Shown: positions 37,001-46,447 of the stretch, one piece after another
Layout: the number at the start of each line of letters is the position of its first letter
Position numbering within the stretch: position 1 is the first letter of the stretch
NCBI GenBank assembly: GCA_039621445.1
Contig: CP154956.1
Coordinates: 28,340,667 to 28,404,666, forward strand
Direction of reading: 5' to 3'
DNA length: 64,000 nucleotides
From: Euglena gracilis
Taxonomy: Eukaryota; Euglenida; Euglenophyceae; Euglenales
Notes under the pieces: model-generated
The model's database searches: none
What the model was told of the DNA's origin: nothing
What the model saw: the letters and a program-made list of their open reading frames with translations, nothing else
Position numbers and translations under genes: made by a program

Positions 37001-37084
37001 ACACCGACGTTGGCTATCGTCGGTGTCGGTTCTTCCTGTGGGCTGCCGGGGCCGCAAGCGGCGGAAGCAGGCACCCGGCAGCCC
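37001..37084. repeat. Two adjacent strong hairpins, one nested
   Basis: ACACCGACG (37001-37009) pairs with CGTCGGTGT (37018-37026). Then GGGCTGCCGGG (37040-37050) pairs with CCCGGCAGCCC (37074-37084), and the loop of that stem starts with its own GCCGC-AA-GCGGC hairpin. Distinct from the GAAGCGG family. Confidence 0.9.
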
Positions 37085-38164
37085 CGTGGCTCCCCGCCTT
37101 GTACTGTCTGAGACGTAATGGTTTTAAACCTAGACTGACTGTATAACTAAGATATGAGGTTCGTGGTACACTTGGCGGTTTGGTGGTTGTGTACCTCGCG
37201 GAACAAATGCATAGGGCCTCAAAAACGGATATGGAACACAAAGGAAGCGGGTATCCGCTTCCTTTGTACATAATGGACACAATTTCATTAAAAAGGGGAG
37301 AGGCTGGACCGGGTCCAATTCGGATGGTGGGGGGATGGTCCAATTCTTCCCCGGGTTACGGTCTTCTCGAACGGTGCCCAGCCGTCAGGGGTTCGGTTAC
37401 GGCTTTTGCTGGACTGGGCAGGCGATCGTACAGTCCAGGCTCCCCAGTCATCTCAATATATAAACGTTACGTAGCGTATGGTACATGTCACACAATGCAC
37501 TTTGTGGTACAGTTAAACGTTACACGGTTAACCACATCGCGGATTGAATTCCAATGATGACAAAACCACACAAGAATCATTGATGGAACGTATATGAAGC
37601 GGCTTTCCGCTTCATTTTGATACGGTGTCCAATATGCTTAATGTCACTCGCGAGCTTCATAACTGTTTACCGGTTGCATGTACCACGAACGGAGCAACAA
37701 TGGGAATGTTAACATCCACATGAAAGAACGTGGTTACAGTGGTGGATCGAAGCCAAGATTGGTCCACAGCACATCGTTGTGCACGCCTCTTACCCTTTGA
37801 TACACTGCTGAGTTCATCGAGTCCATGAGAAGTCCTCTGCGAACATGACCTTGGCGGAGTTTTTAACAGCAAACCGCTGACAGAAAACACCTCTATATTT
37901 AACCGCACATAAAATGAAGCGGAAAACCGCTTCACCTACGACTGAAATTGCGATCATGTCTGTTCATACCGAGTAATGTGACCACCAAATACTACATTAA
38001 TCAAACCGCACGCATTCAGGTGGTTTAACTGAAAGTGCTCTACGGGCCAGCAAAGGCCGTATGTGGCGGGGACTGCCCACCCCCTCCACGTACTGTCTGT
38101 GGTTCCCTACCAGTGACAGCCTCCTTTTTTTGCTTTTACAGGAGGCAGCGGGAATCCGCTTCAT

Positions 38165-38268
38165 ATGAAGCCACAAGCGTGGGTAGCGACTGTGATCACC
38201 CAGGCAGTCGGGTTCATCGGTACAGAGATTGAACGCAGTTTGCTGGAGGATGTTTGCTTTCTGGTGTA
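38165..38268 (+). CDS. Possible first coding exon of the element gene
   Basis: ATG at 38165 reads MKPQAWVATVITQAVGFIGT, then EIERSLLEDVCFL, and ends at a strong GTGTAAGTC donor. Against it: its first half coincides with a 30-bp repeat also found twice nearby in apparently non-coding sequence. Confidence 0.35.
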
Positions 38269-38425
38269 AGTCACATTGGACAGCTGGTGAAAGATGGGAC
38301 ATCAGTGTATATACCGAGATCAAGATACTACATACGCCTGTGATTTTGCGATGGTAGAGTAGTGAATGTGATCACGGCAGGCAGTCAAGCAAATGTGGGT
38401 AGTGACTGTGATCACCCAGGCAGTT
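38179..38425. repeat. Three copies of a GTGATCAC-centred 27-30 bp repeat
   Basis: GTGGGTAG(C/T)GACTGTGATC-ACCCAGGCAGT occurs at 38179-38208 and 38395-38424, with a diverged copy at 38360-38386. Each has the GTGATCAC palindrome inside. Confidence 0.85.
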
Positions 38426-38907
38426 GCACAGAAAATAAACAGGTTTAAATTTTAAAATGAGGCAGAATAGGAAGCGTTTTTCCGCTTCATGAAAAAATGG
38501 CAGAAAAAATACGTAAATCCAACCCTACGTTTCTGAATCGCGAGGTTTCTAACCGACGTAACATGGCAGTTGTACCACCAACCACATCAATTCAGTACAA
38601 GTTCCCCGGTACTCCTGTTTTGGGAAGGATTTTACCTGACATCGCGCTCTGGATGCGCCCAATTTGAGAGACCAACGTCCTGTTGCACCCCCCTGTTTAT
38701 AAATTTAAAGACACCTGCCAAACAGCACCAAAAATCAACAAACGCTGGTTATGAAGCGGAAAAACGCTTCATATGTGAAACAATAACCGATCTCACAACG
38801 TTTTCATAGTTTAAGGGGTCTGATAAAATAGTTTTAGGAAGAGGAAGCGGTTATCCGCTTCCTTTTAGTCCAAAGAAATTATTTTTGCTGATTGGAACAG
38901 AGAACAC

Positions 38908-41900
38908 ATGCCTGTCAGTGCGTCGCCTGTGGAACTGGTCCTGAACATTAGGGGCCTCCGCGCATACTTGCAAAGAGGTCGACCACGTTCGGGATGGGAC
39001 CTGTTTCAGGATGCCTTCGTGGCTCATGATGCAGGTGCCCAAGGCATTGTTTCACTGTGCTGCATGGTGCGGCTCAATCGGCGATCGCGTCACACAGTGG
39101 AAGTGGTTCGGGAGGCCTTCCTGCGGTCCTCTTCCAACCCTCCACGGTGGCTGGGACAGCTGGCCACTGGGGCGTATGCTGTGTGGCGTACACTGCATCG
39201 ACAGGCCCAACCCGTCGCAGACCCCAGTACAGTGGCCGAGAACACCCCCAGCATGCGGGCGCTGCAGCAGCTTCCGAGGGCAATGAGGAGAACGCTGCGG
39301 CACACTGGCATCGTGGGTCGTACGGAGGTGCCGATTGCAGCCCGGGCAGCGGTGGCGGCGCGGGACATCCTGGCCTCCCTGCGGAACCACCAGGTTGTCC
39401 TCTGGTTGGACAACTTCTGCTGGCTACCCTGGGGAACCGACCCGGCCACCCCAAACCTGAGCCAGAACCTCGCGGCTTTTGGAACAGTGCAGGGCATACT
39501 GATGTGTGTGCATGATTCAATGAATCACTGGTTAGATCCTGAAGCAGTTTACTGCAAAAAAGTTAGGTGGATGGTAATGAAGCGGAAAAGCGCTTCAGTA
39601 GTACTCAATATGTTTGCAGGGATGTTTGCGTCTCCATTGCAGGAAGTGAACGATTCAGATGGTAACACCCGTACTTTGCACTGATACCGCTTCCTTCAGC
39701 TGGAGAACCTGTTGCAACGACAGGGGACGAGGACACGCTCCGTGACGTTCCCGGTGTCACCAGGACATCCTGAGCTGAGCGACCTCATCGGCAACCTGGA
39801 TGTGGTGGCGTCATCCTGTTGTACCGCATCGTTGCTGCTGCACCAAGCAGTGGGTCGGATCGGACGGATGCAGCTGTCGGAGACGTCGATCAGAGTACCA
39901 CTGGATGTGGCGCGGACCAACATGCGGTCCCTACAATGGCGGCCGCTCTCGCTGACCGAGCAGGTGGTGTCAGCCAACTTGGACTTGTTGCTGGTGCTGC
40001 AGACGGCCAGGTCGCTGCAACACCTCACTCGTCGCCAGACGCCGCTGCTGGTGGATGAGAACATCCACTACCGGTGCCTGAGGCTGCTGTACTCTGCGTC
40101 GGCATCGCGGTACTACGTGTCCCGCTACCTGGCCGAGGTCCCGCTGCTGTACGGCATCTGGCACGCGTACAAGCACACGGTGACCATCGTGTACCGGGCG
40201 TTCTTCCCGGTACTGGCCCACCTGGAGGTGTCCCCCGGTGACCACCACCTGACGTGCAGCCTGCGGAGCCACCGGAAGGTGCTGTACATGGAGAAGCTGT
40301 TTGCCAGCCTTCTGTTGTCCCGCGAGTCGGTCATGTCCCATTCTGATTCGCGCATAGCACATGTGAAGCGGTTTTCCGCTTGCTTTGCCCCACTCGTGAC
40401 TTTTCAGGATGTACGTGACATGCTATGTGCGATTCAGGTGTCAATTGACGACCAGAATGCAAGACTGGACCCGCTCTGCGACAACAAGAGCTGAGCAACA
40501 GCAGCAACTCCGCTCGTACCCGTACCAGCTGCTGCACGGGCTGCGGCACATCCTGGTGTTCTATGCCCCCGCATTGCTGCACCTGGGCCACGAGGTCCGA
40601 CAGTGTACCTGGAGGGGTAGACCCGAGGACGAGGTGAAGGGTACTACCGCTCGGCTGGTGCTGCAGAAGTGCCTCTTGCTGCTGATGCACCTGGAACGGC
40701 TGATGAGTCCCGGAAGGCCGCCGTCAGAGTACCAGCGGACCATCTCCCTGGCCCTGCTGGGGTGGCAGGACTGGATGTCTCGGCTGCCCGGCTGCGTGTT
40801 CGTGGAGGAGGCTGGGGAGGCCATGCTGTCGAGGCTGTCGTCTGCCTGCAAGCGGAACCCCACGTGACCAGCTTCGAGGGTACGCTGCAGCTGTTCCTCA
40901 ACCTCGGCGCCCCCTCCGGCGAGGCTCACCACAGCCGTGGCAGCCTCCGGAAGCAGCTCGTGCAGGAGATGGCACGTCGTGTTCGTGGCCTCCTTGGCAG
41001 CCCTGGTGACCGTCCATTTCCGAAGCGGGTGGACAGCACCACCGTGCGGTGGCTGGTGGACCCAGAAACCTACCCCACCTGGATGGCACCGGAACCTGCA
41101 CCAACGCGGATGACCACTGAGCAGCTGCTGCCCGTCCTGCGACACTCCGTGCAGACGCTGGTCCGAGGACAGCGCCTCGCTGCAGACGTGGAGGAGTGGC
41201 TCAGGACCAACGTGGGTACTGTTGATCCAGATCTTCTGCAAGAAAGAGAAGAGGCGATGTACCCCTTCCTCGCGCGCGGAAGGAGCAGGGCTGCCACAGC
41301 GGAACATCCTCTTCAGCTTCCCGATGAAGCGGAAAACCGCTTGCACGACGCGGATGAAGCGGATACCCGCTTCGATGTCCACTCAGCTGAGATGGAGGTG
41401 GCAGAGGCATCGATGGTGGTGGGTGACCAGGAGGCAGGCAGCAGTCTGTACGAGCCACCGGAGTCCCTCTACGAGCCGCCCGGTGACTTATCGGACGGCT
41501 ACGTGTCCGTGGGGGCCTCCGACGGATTGGACTGGCTGGGCTCACTGCAAGGCAGTGATATATCCGGCTTCGTCGGACGTATCCGTAGCGGTGGTGTGTT
41601 AATGCCTCCTGATTGCTGTTTGTGGGAGATATCTGTTGTATATACGGTATTTGGGACACGTTGGGTTCGCACGCTGGCTATTACTAACTAATACATAGGC
41701 AAATATGAGCCTACCGGACCATGAACACGACAGACAACAAGAAAAGGGATACCTTTTTTAAACCTGGTGCTGTTTGGTCCAGGTTGGCAGTGTAAAATGG
41801 AGAGTGTTTTGCAAACAACAGGCAAAATAAAAAAAAATCATCACTTTGGCTGTGCTTTATAAGTTCTGTTTTGAAATAAATGATGCAAATCCATTCATCT

Positions 41901-44307
41901 CAGCCTCATTTCCAACAGATTAGAGGATTATGTACATATTTTTTGCTTTTGTCTTCACAGACCAGTCCACATTCCTCCGAAGAAGCTGGCGAAGGCCGCG
42001 CTGGAGGCCGCCCTGCAGCCGGAGCACGTGAAGGTGCCGATGACCGGAGTGAAGTGGAGGTGGTCACCCGAAGCCCCCTGTGCGGGGACCAACTTCCGAT
42101 TTGTAAAAACAATTGTCGTTTCACAGCCTGGAGTGAATGCACCCCCCCCCCCAGTGAATGCACACCCTCTCAGATGCGATGTCAGTTGTCCCCCGGCATC
42201 GGCCGCCCATCGAGGTGGTACGCCGCGCGCTGCTGTGGGCCGACCCCCGGTACGAGGGCCTCAGGCAGCGGCTGCTTGGCCCCGTGATGGAGCCCGTCGT
42301 CAAGATCGGGGGCGTCTTCGGCACCCTGGACCTGCACGGCATGAGCCTGCCTGGCCGCGGTCTGTCAACGCCCGGTAAGTCCAAGAAGCCCGAGGAGGAG
42401 GTGTCCAGCACCCAGGAGATCTCCACGCCAGGCCGGGCCGCGGCCAAGCGGGCTGCCCAGCCTGAGGCGCCGAAGACCGGCCTCATCCACGTGGTGCCCA
42501 TGCAGTCCACGGACAACGCCTGGCCGAAGGACCTCCGTCTGCTGGACCTGGCAGCCGTGGTGGTGGAGGTTGAGCCCCAGCAGTTCGCCGACGAGGACAG
42601 CGTTCATACCGAGGTGTTGAGGCTCATGCTGACGGGTGCCCATGATCGCCGTCGGAAGGGATATCGACCTGCGAGATCTCCAAGCGCGGTTGACGAAGTT
42701 GCTGGGCAGTGAGATGACCGTCTTCCGCAAGGACATCGTCCTCTTCATCCCGCAGCCGGGGCCCGACCCGGAGTGGATCTGGGCGCGAAGGACCCTGTCC
42801 GTGCTCACCACGAACAAGAAGACCATGAAGGTGCACTTTATTTTATTCTTTTCTTCATTTTATGATGAAGCGGAAAAGCGCTTCCTGTTCATGAGAGTAG
42901 TTTTTTTCTTTTCTTGTCTATGACATAGTGAATGCATACATGTACATCGTACAAAACAGAAAAACCCTGTTCCTTCCCGTTGTAGGACCCCGGCCAGATC
43001 ACCTTGCAGGGGATGCACCAGGTCCCGGATTGCACTTAGCATGCCAGTTAAGAATGTTAAGGGTGTTGTCTTCAATTTTCATACTTCAAGCATGAAACTT
43101 GTGTTCCAGTTGCTGAGGGCAGTGTCAACCAACACCGTTAGTTTTTGTCGATATCTGTTTTGAAGTGCAATCCGGTGCACCCGACGTTGCCCATCTTGTT
43201 CCTGTGGAGGTGGCCTGGTGGTTCCTGCGGCGGCTGGAGGTGGCCACCGCCGAGTGGGTGATGGTGCTGAGTTCCCGGCCGGTGCTGTCCGCCCAGCTGG
43301 CCGTGCGGGCGGGCAGCGCCATCAACCTGCTGTGGGGCGTGCCGGCGCTCCCCTCCGACGACGCAGAGGCCCAGCAGCGCTGCCTGGAGGACATCGGCCG
43401 CGAAGTGAGGGTGGCCGACGGGCTACCGCTGGTGATCTGGGTGCAGGGTGGCCCAGGCTTCTGTCTCTTACTCTCACCGAACTTCAATTTCACATGGTTT
43501 GACATTTGACGAATGCATGAATGGAAATCACCTAGTTGAATCCGTTTCTTTTTCTGGATTTAAAGATTGAAGCGTAAAACCGCTTCGAATTACTTCGCTT
43601 AATTTTTTTACTAATTTGTTTCTGCATTCCCATTCCCTTCTGATTCCCGACAAGGCATTTTCATTGGGTTGCCCTGTGGCCAAGGACGTCCACCTGAGGA
43701 TCGTCCGCCACGTAGCCCTGAACGTGTCCGGGTACATCCCGGAGGGGACGGAGACGGCCCCCGCACCACCGACGGAGGAAGAGCCCCCGTCCAAGCAGGG
43801 CGGCCGGGACCCGAAGGAGTCCAAGTCCAAGGAGTCCCAGGACAAGCCCAAGGAGAAGGAGACCAAGGACAAGCCGGACAAGAAGACCAAGGACACGCCC
43901 AAGAAGGGCGCCCGGGGGAAGCAGTCCGCCTCCTCGCAGCAGCCGGCCCGGCACTCCTACGAGTCGTCCCCGGAACCACCGGAGCGCCCGACACACAGGG
44001 AGCGGCCTAATGGTGGATTGTCTGTGATATCTCTTTCCTTACGTCATGTGTCCAGTTGGCAGTAATTTAACAATTCTGTTTGATGAAGCGTTTTTCCGCT
44101 TCCTTATAACTGAATCAGAGTAATTTTTGTAAGATTGGTAGTGTGTTTCACGCTTTACTGTAAATTGATTCCGCTGCGATTCCACACAATGGCATCGAAT
44201 CAAAACCGTTATCTGAGTTCCACGCCTCCCGTTTGCGCCGCTCCCTGTTGCCGAGGAAGCGGTCCGCCCTGGAGAACATCCAGGAGATGCTGGTGGACGA
44301 CGAGTGA
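38908..44307 (+). CDS. Many-exon gene of the 9.1-kb element, possible transposase
   Basis: Exon 38908-39507 starts MPVSASPVELVLNIRG and contains VVLWLDNFCWLPWG. A GTGCATGA donor leads in phase 0 to 39700-40329, which contains EVPLLYGIWHAYKHTVTIVY. GTCATG/ACAACAG (40330-40501) leads in phase 0 to 40502 onward (LRSYPYQLLHGLRHILVFY). Near 40860 the frame changes by one base and continues to about 41590 (TLQLFLNLGAPSGEAHH). Later exons: 41961-42103 (PPKKLAKAALEAALQPEH), about 42175-42830 with another one-base change near 42640, 42986-43021, about 43164-43450, about 43676-44010 (Lys/Glu/Asp-rich linker) and about 44216-44307, ending LENIQEMLVDDE, stop at 44305-44307. An Asp-Asn-Phe motif followed by a Gly-x-Trp-His-x-Tyr-Lys block is reminiscent of DDE-type transposases, but I cannot place it in a family. 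The two frame changes suggest decay or assembly errors. It may be two genes, since AATAAA occurs at 41875-41880. Confidence 0.5.
41875..41880 (+). promoter_or_regulatory. Candidate polyadenylation signal
   Basis: AATAAA about 185 bases after the stop at 41689-41691 of the open frame ending ...VRTLAITN. An earlier AATAAA-like A-run is at 41826. If used, the element gene would end here and 41961-44307 would be a second gene. Confidence 0.3.
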
Positions 44308-45568
44308 GCGGGCGGCTGCGGCAGTCGCGGTGGCAGCGGGCGGCTGGTGCCGCCAGCGAGGGAGGGACAAGCGAGACCCAAACCTGGACCGGACCAGACC
44401 CATACCCACACCCACATCCAATCCCCAACTATGCGCACGCCTTCGCCACACCACACCCACCCATTTCGCCTTGTCTGTCCTTTGTGTTTGTCTTTGGCAT
44501 GGCTGCGGAACTGGGGGCTGTGGGGTTTGTTCCAGTTGTGACCTTTGTTTTGAGAATCAAAGTTACAAATGCACAACTTGCTCGGTTAATAGTGTTTCGG
44601 GATACAATGCATCTTCTCAGTACTGTTTCAGGCGGGATTTACGTTTGTTGGGTAGTTCAAGTTTGACAGACGTCATTACATTCTGCATTCAGTTGGTTCA
44701 GTGATGTTGGCAATGGCAGTTTCAGACCCGTACAGTACAGTTTGAATTAGACTAAATTTCTCTTCTTTGCTTTGAGGAAGCGGAAACCCGCTTCATCATC
44801 TTCCCGCTTGTTTTTTGCAGGTTTTCACTCCTACCTGCTTACGATGGCCTTGTACCTCAAACGCGGACTTTGATTACAGGTCTGTATTGTTCTGTTTGTT
44901 ACATTTGTTTGCCATTTGTTGTGGCTGTCATGTCTTCTGGGGAATGTACTAGTCAAACTTAATGCCAATGATTACTGCTCAGTGCGTGCGGTTCATCACA
45001 CCCCTCCGGATGTGCTGAACGAATGTACGTGGGTATTATTCTTCGCTGTTTGAATTGCATCTACTTCCATCTGATTTATTGCTTAATTTTTTCTGTTTTT
45101 CATTAAAGCGGTTTTCCGCTTCGTTTTCATTTTTAGAAAATTTTATTCACTTTGTATTGGTATTCCCTTAGGCATGATTCTTCTGGTGTCGATTTTGTTG
45201 ACCTGTGCATGAATTTGAAGCGGAATGTCATTTTTACCGCTTCCTATATTTTGTGTTTATTATTTTTCCCCCTTTGCAGGGGGGATCTTCTTCCTCTGCC
45301 TCTGGCGGCAGCCGACATGAGGTGTGTGTTTGCACTTTATTGCTGTCTTTGAATTTTCTGTAGGGTTTTCGTTCATTTAGGCTAAATTTCAAAATTTAAG
45401 TGGCGTTTTAGCTTGTTTTTGGAGTTTTTAAAACTTCGTTACTGCAAGCCAAACATGTAATCAGAAATGGCCCAAATTGGTACCTCTTCCAAAACCCTCA
45501 AAAAAAACAGGCCATTTTAGGAAGCGTTTTTCCGCTTCCTTTTCCGCTTCGAGGGGGTTTAAATTTTT

Positions 45569-45588
45569 GGGCAGTTTATGCCTCCTAA
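45569..45588. repeat. Right terminal inverted repeat
   Basis: GGGCAGTTTATGCCTCCTAA, the inverted counterpart of 36484-36503. It is followed by GCCTTTTC. Confidence 0.65.
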
Positions 45589-45599
45589 GCCTTTTCTTC

Positions 45600-46440
45600 A
45601 CCTGTCACACCTCGGCATCCCCCGCACAGAGGTGGGGACAGCAAAATTTTGCTCCGGGGTATTTTTGGAGGGCAGATTTCCTGCCCTTCTCAAAAATACA
45701 GGCGTCACTCTCCGTCCAGTTCGCAATGGGAAATGCCCCCTACTTGTGATCAGGGGTGTAGGATTCTTGCCTTTGATAAAATGACGAATCAGAAAAACGA
45801 TTTTTTTTCCAGTGCGACGCTTACAATCGTCGTCCGAATCTGGTGACAGATTGAATATAATTGTGAGCGGAGGCTTCCGAAGGGCTTGCTTCCGTTCCTT
45901 TTCCTTCCTCCGCTTGGCAGCTTGCTGGTTTCACACATCCCTTTAAAAACAAAAATTAAAGAGATGTATATATATGGAGGAAAATATGGGGCTCCAAAGG
46001 GCAAATTACATGGTAATCTGTGATCGGACGTTGCACTTGGCAGGTGTTGAAAAACACCGGTGGTGTAGGGGCCTTTCTGTGTATTGGGGGGGGGTCCTTA
46101 AGGGGGCGGTTCTTAACTAAAAAAAAAAATCCGTCCCTTACGGACCGCCCTGGCTCTGCGTCCTGCAGCCGGGTGGGACCTGGCTGTAATCCCCCCCCCC
46201 GCCAACGCTCCCCTTTCATAGGCACCACAAACGAAGTTGGAGCACAACCAGCGCAGGATGCTGGTGGAGTTTGGGCCAGCCATTTGCAGGGCAACGACGT
46301 GGATGCAAAGCCGGGTGCTCAGACACGCGGCAGTGGTGTTGGGGCATGTCGGGCTGGAGACGCCAGCCAGCCAGACACCCCGGGGGTCAGAGTCGGGCGG
46401 TGCGGCGGGTGAGGACCGCACCAAAGTGGGGGGGGGGGGC
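45600..46440. other. Spacer between the 9.1-kb element and the Myb gene
   Basis: Mixed AT-rich sequence with G-runs near 46086-46140 and C-runs near 46190. No exon recognised on either strand. Confidence 0.4.
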
Positions 46441-46447
46441 TGTGGGG

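Larger units (their letters stand above)
36624..45538. repeat. Family of about 20 short palindromes, core GAAGCGGNNNNCCGCTTC
   Basis: Copies at 36624-36641, 36847-36870, 37238-37267 (13-bp perfect arms), 37594-37615, 37915-37934, 38143-38164 (imperfect), 38471-38488, 38751-38772, 38842-38863, 39578-39597, 40365-40382, 41326-41343, 41356-41373, 42867-42884, 43569-43586, 44085-44102, 44777-44794, 45106-45121, 45217-45243 (13-base loop) and 45521-45538. Loops differ (AAAA, AATA, GTAT, CTTT, TTAT, TTTT, ATAC), while the arms are nearly constant. Variant arms keep GAAGCG/CGCTTC with a 6-base loop. Confidence 0.95.
36484..45588 (+). mobile_element. 9.1-kb terminal-inverted-repeat element with dispersed palindromes
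   Basis: Left end TTAGGAGGCGCAAACTGCCC (36484-36503). The right end at 45569-45588 is its inverted copy with two mismatches. Just outside are GCCTTTC and GCCTTTTC, a likely target duplication. The interior is AT-richer than neighbouring sequence between exons and lacks the long poly-C/G runs seen elsewhere. It carries a plus-strand many-exon gene and all copies of the GAAGCGG palindrome family. The first palindrome lies 140 bp from the left end and the last 50 bp from the right. This layout fits a large DNA transposon. The superfamily is not identified. Confidence 0.65.

Noticed and set aside
39530-39556. Extra palindrome copy (GAAGCAGTTTACTGC)
   Set aside because: Only GCAGT/ACTGC pairs; it lacks the GAAGCG arm, so it was not counted in the family.
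36484-45588. Giant-virus or Polinton insertion
   Set aside because: No capsid, packaging ATPase, protease or polymerase B signature was seen; the gene is intron-rich and the ends are short inverted repeats.
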